64,000 nt of DNA, taken from positions 12,063,501-12,127,500 of the forward strand of contig JBAIAC010000006.1 of assembly GCA_037349315.1 (NCBI GenBank), given 5' to 3'. The stretch comes from Chelydra serpentina (Eukaryota; Chordata; Testudines; Chelydridae). The notes under the pieces are model-generated. The model ran no database searches. It worked only from the letters and a program-made list of their open reading frames with translations, and was not told the origin of the DNA. Both the position numbers and the translations under genes were made by a program. This document shows, piece by piece, positions 31,321 to 44,994 of this stretch (the stretch's first letter is position 1; every line of letters begins with the position of its first letter).

Positions 31321-34300
31321 GATGATAAGAAAAGAGATTTCAATATTAAGAATTTACAGATTTCAGTATAGATGCTCCTTGGGACTCTAAAAATATTAAT
31401 ATTTAATTGAAACAAGAAGACCTGAAGTCATTTACCTGAAGTCTCCCTATCTGAAAAGCCTTCTTATCTGAACTTAGCTCATCTCCCCTCCTATGCATCA
31501 TCCTCACTGAAAAATCCCTTGTTTGGCTAGATAGAGTATTATTCTTTTAGCACTGTCTAAGAAACTGATTTGAGAGGAATTAAATGCAAAACAATGCAGT
31601 TTTACTTTGGAAAGCACAAGGAAAGCATAAATAAGCATCCAAATCCTTGGCCTCTTTTTGCCTCAAACCTGCTTTACAAAACAACACATCTATTAAAACA
31701 TACAGACTTCAAAAATAAAAAAATGACACTGCACTTTAGATATGGGGGCTGACAGCAGTAAACCCATTGCAAATTTCAAAATTGTGTGATCTGCATTCTT
31801 GTCCACCTACACACTATCCCAAACATCCTGCCATTAATTAGCTTAACATTCCAGCTAGTAAACAAGAATAACGACTGAGGGGGCTGGAAAAAGAGACAGA
31901 GTCAGCCAGTAGATAGTCACAACAAACCAGCCCACTCACTGGTACACAGACACATTAGAGCTTGTATTTTTTTTTTTCTTCCATGGAGGGGAAAAGAAAA
32001 TCACCTTAATATAACACTGCCTTTCCTGTCACTGCAGCCACATCCATACTAGCAGGCTAGGAAAGTCATCCCATTTCTGCGGTAGGCACTCTGTCAAAGA
32101 AAGAGAAAATCTGTAATGAATTATCACATCAACACAAACAAGGGAAGGAGGCAGAGCAAGGCAAGGCTTTCTTCCTGTTTTGTAGACTATTCTGGCTGCA
32201 ATCTAATAGTGTGCTTAATCTGAACATTTCTGGTCGGGAAGCAATGAGCAACCACTTTGTCTATTAAAAAATCAGTGTGGTTAACAAGTGGTTAGTGATT
32301 CTATTTCAAGAGAGCAACAGATATGCAAAAAGATGACATATTATTTTGTTAATTGCCTACAAAATATGTGGGGACCAAAAATATACTATTATGCTGAATC
32401 TGTTTGTCCTTTATAACCATGTGTTCTCTATTCACATCGCTCAAGAATCACTTCTAACCTAAAAATCTTAATAGTCTATAAATTACTGACTCATTACAGC
32501 TTTTCCGGATTTAATTTATAGTCTGGGCCAAAAGCTATATAAACAGCCACTAGTATATCCTCCCCAAACCAAATTAAACTTAAAGGAGTTCTGTGCCGTA
32601 CAGAAAACTTTGATATCCCATATAGTGTAGCCTAGGATCAAGTCTTTCCACTGATAAAGAAATGGGAGGGTTAAACAGTAGCTGATAAAGAGAATTTTAA
32701 TAAGATATAGTGCTATATCTTACTAATATATCTTCCGTATACTTTAAACATCTCCCCCTGAATTAATCAGGAAGTTGTGCCTCCTTTACACAAAAACTGG
32801 ACACCACAAGTTTTAAGGGGATATTGTCAAGTTAAAATGCATATTGTTGAAAAATATTTCTTTATTTGTGATACTAATGACATCTTCAAAATGAAAGAAT
32901 TTTAAATGACTTTCCCCAGGTATACTGTTGGTTTACTTTCCGTTTGTCACTCAGCTTGGAAAATGAAAATAGATTAGTCTGTTTCACTCTGCTTATACTC
33001 TAGTTCTTAGTCAGGTTCACTTTGTGCCTCTTATGCAGAGCCACATAGGAACTGTCATATATGATCAGACCGTCTAGTGCAACAACCCATCTCTGGCAGT
33101 GGTTATTATCAGCTGCCTCACAAGAAAGGCTAAAATGACCATAGCGGATAATTATGCATAAGATGCATAATGCTCCAATGTGTGTGAGGAGTATGCGCAG
33201 ACACTGTTGAGGAATACATTTATCTCCATATAGAACTTTTTTCTCCACTGAAGTTTTTTAAAAATGGCAGAAACATTTTTATTTTTCTTAGTTTTGGAAA
33301 ACTTGGGACAGATTCTAATCTCAGCTTACAAAACCTAAATATGGGGCCTACCATTGTAAATAGATGTCTCTTTAGTTGTACCTATCCATTACCACCTTTG
33401 TGCTTCTCTGGGTGTTTATATATAAACTCTGAATTTATTTCCTAACTAATATGAGCATAATCAATTTTCCCTCTTTGGAACTGGATACTGAATAATGGTG
33501 TTAAATGAGTACAAGGGTTAGTCTCGAGTAACTTTTTGATGTAAATGACATGTAGACTGAATTTTAAGTGAGTAGACTTAGCACCACCAATTTCTATAAA
33601 GAGATATTTTCAGACAACTGAATATGCAAAAAGAAAATATACAAGCTATTTAGTGCAGCACCCTCTATCATACAAGTCATACTACAATATATAGATTGAA
33701 CAGTATTAAAATAAAAGAGAAGAACATTAGTCAAAAGGACACACAGCCAGGCATCAGACAAGACAAGACCACCACAAAAGAAAAGACAATAAAAAAACCC
33801 AATACCCAAACATGAAATATACAAAAATAGGCCAGACAATAACTTTAATAAAAGGATACACTATATTCCCACAACCACAAGCATAAACTCCCAGGGAGTT
33901 TGGATCTACAGCTTGCCCAAACCATTATGGCTGGCATTTTGAAGTCCATGCAAAAATAATGCTTTAGCTCCTCGACCTCAATATTTTACAGAGTTTATAA
34001 CCACAGTGACAACCTTTAACACATAAATATAATATTTAGGGCTACTGTGTAGTTTACATTGAGATAAATGAATCTGAGACTAATGTTGGATTCACATTAA
34101 AGATAAATGGTTATATTCTGTCCTGTTGGGGAAAGGATTTTTGGCTGAAAGGCAGACTCAGGATTGGCTGAGCTCACCTGGGAAATAATCAAGCTTAACA
34201 TTTTCCAGCATAGGCAACATTATATGGTTCCCTATACCCCTGAAGAGGTCATTTTAGAAGCAAGTTTCAGAGCAGGGAGGACAACATCTTCACAAAGCAG

Positions 34301-35620
34301 GACACTCCACTAGACTATATTTAGCAATATATTATAGTTAGTGTCTGCTATAGTTAGGGCTGCAAATAAGTTTCCTACTTAACTCCCTGTGTTCACTCAT
34401 CCATCCTTAGGCTGAAATTTTCCATTCTTTAATCTCTGCCTGAAGCTGAATTTTTCTGGAAAGTCTGAACAAAATCCCTTCAGCCGTTTTGGAGTTCGGA
34501 GAGAATGAAAACAAAACACTTCTCCCTTCCAGTACCTGCCAAAGTGATTTTCATCTATGCACATTTTATTAAATAACTTATTGATAAATGAGGGCCACTC
34601 ATCCGCAGTGGTCTCAAAGTAATTTACCTAAACACGGGCTGTACCTCCGACCTCATCCCAAAGGGAATGTTTCCGCAATGGGTCCTTTATAGCAGCAGGG
34701 AGCTCGAATCACCCGGTTCCAGAGGAAGACAACGCTTCTACCTCGTTCTGCTATATCAGGACATCAGACCTTAACATCTAAACACTGTTATATATAGGAA
34801 AGCTATTTTATAGGTGTCTAAAATGTATTAGTCAGAATATTTATCTCTAAGGTCTATGACAGTTGGATTCACAGTATTGAAGGCCATGGCTCTCCAGGTC
34901 AAGACAGGTGAAAAACAATGCCAACAGGTGCTTTACAAATTCTTCATTACGATTCTAAAAACATCTCTCAGTCATGTGCAAGCAACTCCATTCCTTTCCC
35001 TTTGTTTGGATGAGAGAGGGCAGAACTGTTTGTCCAGCTACAAAATGGAACCTGCACACCATTATAATGCAGATTTAGAAACGAAGCCTGAGAAATAGGT
35101 ATTCACCGAATGACTCCTTGAATGCTACAAAAAGGGGCTGTAGTCTTTTTGCCCTACACGTTTTTCTTATTCACAGTAGCGAGAGATGTGCAAAGAAACA
35201 AAGGGAAGAACACCACTCCTATCCCATAAGTAGTGCCTAGGGTCATTCAGAATGGAACTCAACTTACTGTACATCCAACGGCCATCGTGGTGTCACTTTA
35301 CTGAATGGGCATCACTGGGGTTTTCAACACAGACCTACTGAAGCAGTGAGTCACAGAGGAGAACCTGAACCAAACCCAAGCATCTGAATACTCCTGAATT
35401 TGTAAGAACTCCAGATCAGAATCTTAACACTGCTGGACAGACCCAGTTCTAGTTAACTTTTATTATTGCATGAATTATTTCACTGCGGTAACATGATGTG
35501 CGAGAGACTGAGACAGAAACAGATGGGCCATGATTTTTGAATTGGTTGGCTTGGGTTAAATCCTTCACTGGGTAAAATCTGAAACATTCTGAGTATCACA
35601 CCCCTCGTGCTAAAGTATAT
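31321..35620. other. Long unassigned, AT-rich, repeat-poor stretch
   Basis: 4.3 kb in which I recognise neither a gene nor a mobile element. A T-run is at 31967-31978. Frames are short (up to 82 codons), overlap each other and have no domain. Could contain regulatory DNA or intron sequence, but I see no direct sign. Confidence 0.35.
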
Positions 35621-35710
35621 TGGGCCAAATTCTCAACTGGTGTAACTCTGCAGTTCCATTCACTTCAGTGGAGATGAATCAATTTACACCTGCAGAAAAC
35701 CTTGTGCACT
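35621..35710. repeat. Ancient MITE-like patch
   Basis: GGGCCAAATTCTCAACTGGT, then GCAGTTCCATTCACTTCAGT, then AATTTACACCTGCAGAAAAC. Same vocabulary as at 40490-40690 and 20800-20905. Confidence 0.5.
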
Positions 35711-38396
35711 GTGTCACTGAAAAATTGTAAATCCCTGAATTAAGGGCCCTTTCAATCCAAGTTGGGCAATAGCTTTTTCAAAACTAGAAGGCTTGCTTTT
35801 TTGTTGTCCTTGTGTCTGTGTGTGGGCAAGAGATTTGATTACAAAGCATAAAGCGAATGGCAGATTGAGACACCAAAATCAAAGCGAAAGACTTGGCTGA
35901 ACTTCATTAGCGAGCATAAATACAAATAGGCTCCACATCTTGTTTATGACATACCATAGGCCTTTCCTCCTTTTAATAATTTTGCTCTAACCTCTGATAT
36001 TTGCATACATGTAAATTGAACCATATGAGGTTAATTTGTCTCGGATATGGGACTTGTATGGAAAACGTTTTCATTAAATATTTCTCCGGCTGCATTTTTA
36101 CAATTTTACTGTGAAAATCAGGGAGGATTATATCTCAGACAGTGGAAGCCTCTATTTGAGAACAGTGGAGGGAGCCCTGTCCTCGAAGTAAGAGACATTC
36201 TTGGATCAGATACTGGCTGGCAGAATGGAAAAAAGGATGTATCATTAATTTTCATTCCATTCCAAATAACCTGGAACCCATAAAACACAAAGATACTCTA
36301 AATATGCTCTCTCCCCCCCCCCCATTTCTTCTTTTCATTTTGTTTGTGGAATGTTAACTTTGAAACTTCATAAGCCCCCAAATATCAAACAAGTAATTTT
36401 GGACAGATTCATAACTCTTTGAACAGAAAAATGTCTACATTAAAAAAAAAACAGTGATTAAAAGGTTACTCTTCTAATTTCTCCAGCCTGCTTCATCAAA
36501 CCACATGCAAAGAAGTGTCAGGTTATTTAGAGATTAAAATAAAAATTAACGTAAGGGGCTAAGTATAAACAGCATTGTAGAAAAAAGAAAATCCATATGT
36601 CATTTAGAATTAGTTGCTTATGTTTAGGTCCAACTTAACCTATGTGGATATGAACTATCCTTAAGAAAAATACATATAGATACAAAAGTAGTATAATACT
36701 GTATTCCTCTTCTTTAATTTATGACAATAGCAATTAAAGCTCTACTTCAACTATCCCATGTTAAATCAGTAGTCATAGCACAGATGTTTGATATTATTCC
36801 AAGTGTGTGTGTGTATTATTTATATAAATGCCAAGTATATACTGTTGGCATTACACAAAAAATGAATAATAAATACCACATATATATCCATGCGTAGCAA
36901 TGCTGAGCCATCCACATTTGGCTCTCTGCTGCATTCATGCATCCTTACTGATTTAATTTATGTTAGCACTGGATCGACAGTGCTGGAAAGTTGAGTATCT
37001 ATCCATAAAATAGTGAGCTCATCAGAAGTGACCCACCTATGTGCTTCAACCTAGTCCTAGTCACATCTAGGGGTAGGCAAAAACTTCAGGATTCGTGCCT
37101 ATTTTTTCCTTGACTGTTGAGACTGCTAATAAGGGTCAATTTACAACAGTGGCTTCTGTGATGTGGACATTTGCCCACTAGGAATTGGACCGAAAACACC
37201 AGCACATTTTATGAAGGCAACCACAAGCAAACACTGATAAAAGTGCAGCCTCGAAAAAACCATCCTTCAACAATCTGTAACAAAATGCTTTTCACTGAAG
37301 TCAGTTCTGGGATTCCGCTTACTGTTTATCTGCCAATGGTGTCAACTTTTTAATACTCACACAGAACAGGGCTGCTGTATCGAGATGCACATGTACCCTA
37401 CCCAAGTCTGTTAAAGAAAATAGCCTACACCCCAAATTCAAAATAACTTAAAAAACACCTTGTTTTCTGTTGTTGAGAATAACAATTATAAAAAGCATTT
37501 TATTTTATAACAAGAGACAAACTATGGTGTGGCAGAAAATAAAGGGTTTGGCCAAATTCTTATTTACACCAGGGCTACTTGTTTACACCAAGACTGTTGC
37601 TGAGAATAACAAAAAATCCCCAATAATAGTCTCTGTTCATATATAGGACCTATGAAAAACAAAGACCACATTCTGATCTCAGTTACCCATTGACGTTGCA
37701 CAGGGAAAACAGTTGACTTTGGCTTGTGTACTGTCATTCAGCTAATTTTACCAGCTTGGAACACAGCAGGTAACTATCAAATGTTGTTTTCAGGGCTGTG
37801 CTGACATCCTCATAATGAAGGAAATTAAAGCAAAGGTATGATGGGCTTCTGCTGTAGTAAAAACTGGGGTGTGGGAGTAGGGCATCAATGTTTGCAAAAA
37901 GAAAAAGAACAAGATTGGTAGGCAGAGAAACTTCATTTTACGTTTCTCAGAGGGCACTTTAAACAATGGAGAGTGAAGGAAAAATTGACCTATAAAGCAA
38001 AACTTGGCAGGATAGTATATTGCAAATAAACATACTTTTCCAAAGTCCTTTCCATCATTGCCACCAACTTTAATAGACTTATTTATCTGAGAAAGAGAAA
38101 TTATTTTGCATTGTTAAAGAAAATGAGACATTGCTTAGTATACTGAAAAAAAATAATCCTTTTCTGACTCTTATTTCATGTAGCCCCAAACCTTTTTCCC
38201 AGCACACAGTCTTCTTCAGGGGTAAGGTAGTAGGAACCCTGTCCCTCAGCATTCAGAGTGGCTGGTGAGTTGCTCCACCACTGCTTCTCCACTCAAACCA
38301 GTACAGCAGCAGATCCAACGGGCCCACCCACTACCCCAAAGTCTCTGTTCACAATAGCACACAAGGATCTCCCTCATGGAGCTTCACCCCACTATG
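35711..38396. other. Unassigned, repeat-poor sequence
   Basis: No gene. The 78-codon frame at 36047-36283 lies in AT-rich DNA without splice-site context or a recognisable domain. A C-run is at 36312-36323, an A-run at 36442-36451 and a short (GT)n at 36803-36814. Confidence 0.35.
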
Positions 38397-38535
38397 TAAG
38401 AACATAAGAAATGGCCAGACTGGGTCAGACCAATGGTCCATCTAACCCAGTATCCTGTCTTCTGACAGTGGCCAGTGCCAGGTGCTTCAGAGGGAATGAA
38501 CAGAACAGGCAATCATCGAGCCTCTGGTATGAAAG
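38397..38535 (-). mobile_element. CR1-family 3' end fragment, minus strand
   Basis: TAAGAACATAAGAAATGGCC, GGTCAGACCAATGGTCCATC and CAGTATCCTGTCTTCTGACA are the reverse of the 3' UTR of an abundant turtle CR1 subfamily. The copy at 42305-42430 has the same block in the opposite orientation. Confidence 0.82.
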
Positions 38536-39144
38536 TGGTATGCACCCCTGAGTGGGCTATCAAAAACTGTCCATCACGGTAGAACTGCAACAGAGACACT
38601 CTGTATCCGTAAGGGCGTGGGGCAGAATTTTGCCCCTTAAAAATTTTATCTATTTGCATCAAACTGGTTTGATAAAGAGTGCTGGGGTGATATGCTGAAG
38701 TGTCCTCTTTGGATATTTCTCAACTTGTTGGATTTAACTGTACTGCAACCATAACATGTTGAGGGAAGTTTATTAGATCTGAGAATGAGGTTAAAGTCTT
38801 GAGACACCTGGGGAGGAGAACTTTAATATATAGTTGGATTCTGAAAACTACCATTTATAACTCGGAGCATTGTGTAGAGATTAAGTCACAGAACTCCCAT
38901 GTGAAAATGTACTGCAAACTTTTGGACCCCCTTGGATTTGTAACACAGATTAATTCTACATGAAATGGCCTGACTGGACTCCTCTCCAAGGACAGCTACT
39001 TTTGGCCTTTCAAGGTTTCATTTTAGTTGCCGAAGGGGCTTAAGCTGTTATTTTGGCCAGCACAGAAAATAGTTTAATTTCTCTAGATGTCATTATGCCT
39101 CACAATCCCTTGTATATTGAAAACAATTTTCTTGGTAGCAAGAC
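38536..39144. other. Unassigned sequence
   Basis: No gene or named repeat in about 600 bp. Confidence 0.3.
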
Positions 39145-39395
39145 AGTGTGGTCCCGTGACTTGAACACAAGGGTACAAGCCAGGAAGTGTTGGGCTCCAA
39201 TCCCAGCTCTGACATGTACGTGTTGTGTGGCCTCAGACAAACCACTTAACTCTTCTGTGTTTCTATTTCCCCCATCTTTGAAATGGGAATACTACCACTC
39301 ACCAAGCCCAGTTCTGAGGATTGATTGATTACAGAGCTAATGTTTGCACAGCACTGAAAATACAGCATGCTATATAATTATTATTTTTATTAGAT
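39145..39395 (+). mobile_element. MIR-like SINE, plus strand
   Basis: Nearly complete: head with GTTGGGCTCCAATCCCAGCT (box B-like), core with GTGTGGCCTCAGACAAACCA, then CCCCCATCTTTGAAATGGGA, then a tail with TTGCACAGCACTGAAAATAC and an AATTATTATTTTTATTAG end. Confidence 0.85.
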
Positions 39396-40489
39396 TATTT
39401 CTTCCCACCAGTTCTTATGTCTAAAATACTACATTTATGGAGGCAGATGTTGAAATCAGCAGCTACTGAATTAGAGGAATGGAACTTTGTTTGAAATGAA
39501 TTAACTGGCTTAGGGAAAACAATAGCTTATAAAAGGCCTTTACCTTTCTTTACTCAGTCATTTCTTGGGATTTGACTAACTCCTTTTTTAAATGTTAAAC
39601 TGAAATACAGTATCCACAGACATCTTGCAACATATTTCTTCCGCCCTCCCCCCACCCCCAAAAGTATTCTATGAATGGTGCATTCAATATATGTAATTTT
39701 GTATTCTTTCTTTCATCCAATGAATCATTTCAGATGGGAAAATAAGACCCTGTCCAATAGCAGAGTGCAGAAAGTTGTTCTGCAAACAGAGAAATTTTCT
39801 CAGGCTCCAAGGCCATTGCTGGTAGAAGCATTTGGGTGCGGCCAGTTCTATTACTGGTCAGCACTCATTACTGACTGATGCACTCTGTTTCCAGTGGGGT
39901 TCTTGTTCACCATAGCAGTGGGAGGTAAGAGGAGTTAAGGTAATGCATCAGTGGTTGCCAGTGGAGGAGATGGGAAGAAAAAAAGCAAAAGAAATATACT
40001 ATTTCAATCAAAGTCAGAATTTGTAGAAGTGGTTTTGGTCTCAAATATAGAAAAAATATTTATCCAAGAAACTCCTACTCGGGTGCGAACATCCTACTTC
40101 GAGTGGGATTTTATTTGGCAAAGTGCTGTGAAAGAGTGGAAGCTAATACAGAGCATGTCTATAAACAAATATATTTATTTAGTACAGATTGACACATTCA
40201 CTAGAGTATTTCAATGATTACACGTGTAAAACTATTTCCTATAGTGGTTTCCTTTTGTGATTCCGCTAATTTATTCAATTCTACCCAATTTTCATGCATT
40301 GAATGTTATAAGCTATTTCAGCCACCCAGACTGAAATGTGCATTTGGAGACTATATGCCTGTTTTTACATTTAATCATCTACACATAATTATTTGGTAAT
40401 ATTAGGATTTGAACTCAAATGGAAGCCAACCAACATTTTAATAGCTTAAAAAAATCATACAGAATAAATTCTGCCCTGAGGAGAAGAAT
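39396..40489. other. Unassigned sequence
   Basis: No gene or named repeat. Three short plus-strand frames (39675-40399) are adjacent but show no domains. Confidence 0.3.
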
Positions 40490-40695
40490 TAAGAGCCAAA
40501 TCCTAAGCACCTTTACTCAGGGTTTATTCACCCCTCTCAGGCAAAACTTGCATAGACTGCAGTTAGACTGATTAAAAACAGAGGAACATACATTCTACAA
40601 TCCTTACTCAGGAAAAAATCCCTTTGACATTAACAGGAAGGAATTTTACCAGCGTAAAGACTGTGGTATTTGGTCCTGAGTAAGATTTCAGGATT
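40490..40695. repeat. Ancient MITE-like inverted repeat
   Basis: The left part (AGCCAAATCCTAAGCACCTTTACTCAGG... type) and the right part (TTTGGTCCTGAGTAAGATTT) are roughly inverted copies, with ACTCAGG/CCTGAGT at both sides. Confidence 0.5.
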
Positions 40696-42304
40696 AATTT
40701 CTAAAATGGAAGCAAATCTATCTTTCTTAAGTATTTCTATACCACCCATTGCTGTAGACTAAGCACTGATGTAATTTATCCTGTAATACCAATCTTTTAT
40801 CAGAAGTATACATTACTTTGTGACATTTGTAACATTTTAATTTGAGATGGACTGAAACCTAAATATGACCCCTGACTCTCCCTGAACCTTGGGAGAGTTT
40901 GGATCCAGTTCTGAACTTTCGTTGTTGTTGCTATGTAATGGGCCAGAACTGGAACACCACATCCAAATACAGCTAAGGCCCATTGCTAAATTAAACGCTA
41001 CTTGGGCTATATTCTAATAGAATTATTTGATCTTCAGTTAAACTTGGCACTTCTAATTAAGTGTTGAGGGTTACTTTTTATGTGCTATATGCACAGTACT
41101 TTACCTACTGTGTGCACAATACAATATACCAATTAAAAATGTGAAGGACGACAATTAAACACTGGTGAGACATCAAGACATCTATTCTGCAAGCTTTGCT
41201 TCCAATCGTTGACAACCATAACAAAATCTCTATCCCTTAAACAACCACCCAAATTAATTTAGCCTTGCTCAAGTATCTTTGACACACCAGACTAGAGAGT
41301 ATTACATGTCAAAGTAAGGAAAAGCATATAGTTGTGCAAACACAATATCTAAGCACTGGATCATGGGATAAAAACCAGTTGAAAACATATATAAATTAGC
41401 ATACTTCAAAATGTCCACAAACACTGGCTGATCCACTGACTGGGCCTTTGTGATAATGCCCCATGCTTTTCACCATCTCCTACCAGTATATATCTAAGAT
41501 CTCAATACCAAGATATGCTCAAGAAACACCTGCATCTATGTTGTTAAGGACCAGATTTTGGATTGCTCTTTTCCAGTTCTGCAAGTCAGGGAGGGCAAAA
41601 AGAGTATTTTCCCATTTCCACTACTCATGCTGTGGATCACAGTCACAGTCTCTATGCTCCCTGCTACTACCCCTTGGTTTGCAAGCCATCCCCAAAGGGG
41701 AAGTGTCATGGCTCCCCCCTCTACCCAACACTAGGCAGTGGAGCTGACTAGCTGCAGAGGGGAGTGCCTGCTTCACTCCTTTAACTGGTGGCACTGCAGG
41801 AGTACTCAATGTGTACTTGAGAGCTGAAAACATGGAAAGGTTGATGCACAAGGCAGCATCAACAGAACCACACAGAAATATAAAAGAATCTTTGTTGTAC
41901 CCAATCCAAAGAGGAAGACCAAAAACAAAAAAAAAAAGAGACTCCGAAGACTTCTTAGGTATAACTACAACTCTCAGAATCCAGCACAGTCAGTCACTCG
42001 TGGATGAAAGTGAGGAAGGGTGATGGGCTTTCATGTGAGCTTTCATGTGAGGAAGGCTAGGCTCATGAGGGACCATCCCCATTCATAAACTAGCGAAGTT
42101 GCCCGAGAAGATGGGGGAAAGATGCCATCCCACTCCCTCTGATGTCTGGTTCAAGTTATCCATAAACTTTCCAAGTGTCTGCCTGTTTTTCTACTGTTTC
42201 TAATTTGTCCACCATTTTCATAACATATCTAAGTTGTTCTGCTGAGCTAATGATCCACCATTCACTTCAACATCCCTCTCCCATTTACAGTATTTGCTAT
42301 GTTA
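40696..42304. other. Unassigned sequence
   Basis: No gene. Overlapping frames at 41463-41851 on both strands show no domain. An A-run lies at 41923-41937, and GCTTTCATGTGA is directly duplicated at 42028-42053. Confidence 0.3.
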
Positions 42305-42430
42305 GTCATCATTTAACTGCATCTTCTTTTGAAGTGTCTGGGACTGGCCAATACCAGGGACAGGGTAGTGGACTAGATGGACCCGTTAGTTTGATCCATC
42401 ATGGCAAAATGTATGCTCTTAAACAAAACT
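42305..42430 (+). mobile_element. CR1-family 3' end fragment, plus strand
   Basis: GAAGTGTCTGGGACTGGCCA, GGGTAGTGGACTAGATGGAC and TTTGATCCATCATGGCAAAA correspond, in direct orientation, to the block seen reversed at 38397-38535. Confidence 0.72.
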
Positions 42431-44280
42431 AGCCATTTTATATTTCCTTTGTATACAGTATTACAGCAGAAATGCAAAAGTTTAAATCTACAACTAGTAT
42501 TTGTCTAGCAACAAACTGGCTGGGCTGTGAGATTCCCCTGGCTGACTGCCATTGTTCAATCATTTAAATATAGGCTTATGAATGGGGAGAGATGGATTAC
42601 CCGCTCATAACTCCATCAAGGGCTTGTAGTGATATCACAACCCATTTTTAAAAATCATACTGAAAAATATTTAAATCCCGTAGGAAAGATTTTTTTTAAA
42701 AATAAGTCCTTCTTTGATGCAAGAACATTTTGATTTGTGTGCACGCTGACACCAGAACAGCTCGATTACCGTGGGTGTTCATTTAGCATGAGTGCAAAGT
42801 TGATCTCATTAGGATGTGGGATTATTGCAGCAAGTATCTTTCACATACACTAATTACACTGACAGCAATGACTTCATTTCAGATTTTGCTTACCCAAAAA
42901 AACAGTACGCAAGTATTGTTAGTCTGATCACTTATTTTGGTCTCAACAAAGAACACTTCATTAAGTTGAATCCCAAAAGGTAAGTTTTGTTTAATTAAAA
43001 AAAAAAAAAAGGAGTGGGGAGCGATTTCTTGATCCACATTGAACTTTCTACTTTCACAGTAAAGCATACAGGGACCCTGTGGACCCAGGCTTGGGGCAGA
43101 GAAAGGGTGTGGTGCTTAAGCTGCATTATTCCCCGTGATGGTGCAGCTCCCTTTTCCCTTGTTTTTTCTCTCTGCACAATGGCTTGTGGTAAGACTGGAG
43201 TGTCAACTCCAGGCTTTCAGCCCTACAGTAGCTCTGGATTTCCTGGCTTTTGTGGGTTTAAATCAGACCCTTAACATTACTTATATGCATTTGTTTTGGG
43301 TAACTGACATTAATTTTCAGGTTGCATCACTGGCATCAATCAGCAAGCTTCTCCAAGGACTGGAGTTAAGGGGCCACAATAAAGGGTAAGACATTGTTTC
43401 CTTTGTTTCATTTTTGGAAACATTTTAACTACCATATACTTTTCCAGTTCACTGTTATATTCATTCTGCATAATGCAGTATAAAACGTTAGCGTCTGTCT
43501 CGCTGAAAAGATTATTTTGGAATTTCTGCAAACGACCTGGATTTGGAGTCTGGTGATAATCAACATCTCTGCAAAGCCAATTTGATACACTGGACCTACG
43601 TAAGTCTAAAACAGCAGAACGCCGCTTTTCAGGAAGATACCTTGCCAGCTACAGATGTTTTCCATAAGGAACATGGAAAGTCACAGACCCCCACTCATCA
43701 GTGTTCTCACGTTGTAGAGCATAGCCACAGACAACACTCACGTAAGTGACATTCAGCTGCAGCCTCCATTACCATGCAGTGCAGAGGAACAAGTAGATTT
43801 TCATTGCCCAAGGTAGGAAAGTGCACTAGTGCAGTCAGTGTATTGTGACAATTCTGACATTTTCAACCTCCTATTTTGCTCGTGTACTGCATACCTATGC
43901 AGGTGATGGGTCGAGAGAGGCCAACGTGACCTTCTGAGGCTAAAATGACAAAATCATCTTACTCTGAAGATGGGCTAACTGTTGCAGGAGATCACTTCAA
44001 GGTTTCAATGCTGCAAATCAGCAGCTGGCGTTCAACAAGAGCCCTACAAAAAATCCTCATGAATATGGAGCAAAATCCTGTGCTGTATGAATTACTGAGT
44101 CTGCAGTGAGGAGGACCTAAGGGAATTCAATAAGGCAAGTCCTATTTTGCCAGCAAAATAGTGCAACATCAGATGTGAAAGCCTACCTGAGGTCCTCCAT
44201 AACGCACATATTTTGGGGTAGGGAGCAGTCCATGGTTACACCCAGACTTTATGTCATCAGGGCCAATGCATACTGCATAT
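42431..44280. other. Unassigned sequence
   Basis: 1.8 kb with no gene or named repeat. An A-run lies at 42997-43011. Small frames on both strands around 43000-43750 show no domain. Confidence 0.3.
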
Positions 44281-44592
44281 ACAATTAAAGTGTACTTCGA
44301 TACAGAGCCAGATCTTCGAAAGAGCACAACTGGGGCAAGATTTTCAAGAGAGCTCCGCTCCCACTTAGGCACCAAAATAAGAACCAGATTTTCAAAATTG
44401 CTCAGCACCCAAAGCTCCCATTTGTGATACATATGGCCAGGTTTTCAAAAGAGCACAGTGTCCAATGTGCACCCAATGAGCTGCACTCTTCTGCAAATCC
44501 GAACACTTATTTTAGTGCCTAAATGGGAGCTGAGCTCTTCTGAAAATCTGGCGCTGAATGTGGATGCTGAATGCTTTTGAAAATTCTGCCTA
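44281..44592. repeat. Multiple GCCAGATTTTC-type MITE units
   Basis: The motif CCAGATTTTCAAAA or close variants occurs at about 44287, 44390 and 44430, and inverted as CTTCTGAAAATCTGGCGC near 44540. This is a cluster of two or more decayed units of the family bounded cleanly at 21657-21780, possibly inserted side by side or duplicated. Confidence 0.6.
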
Positions 44593-44994
44593 TAGCATAT
44601 CCAGTTTGGGTCTGTACGTCCACATCTACACACAATATACAATTGTCTTGGCTCAGGGAAAGAAAAATTAAACAACACCAAAAATGCTTCAGGTAAAAAC
44701 AGTTTATTGACATAAGCCTTCTGCTTCAGTCAATACTGCAGAATCTGAGAAACTATTTTTAGCCTGAGAAAATATTGTACTATTAGTGTCCTCCAGACTA
44801 GGCAATAATTGTAAAACCATACATATTTAGTAATGTGTATATTTTACCATATAATAATTGGCACCAACATTTCTATAAAATTTAAAACTATGCTGGAGAT
44901 TCTCATAGCAGACTAGAGGTTTTAGCCATGATACTCTCAAATGGGAACTGCCTGGTTAAATCCCCTAAGTCAGCTTTGAAATTCTCAAACAATA
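44593..44994. other. Unassigned sequence
   Basis: No gene or named repeat. Confidence 0.3.

Noticed and set aside
36047..36283. 78-codon frame as an exon
   Set aside because: AT-rich, no domain and no matching splice sites that I can identify. Conserved noncoding DNA would be an equally good guess and needs alignment to decide.
44281..44592. CRISPR-like array of short repeats
   Set aside because: Units are in both orientations, spaced irregularly and match a dispersed MITE family in a vertebrate genome.
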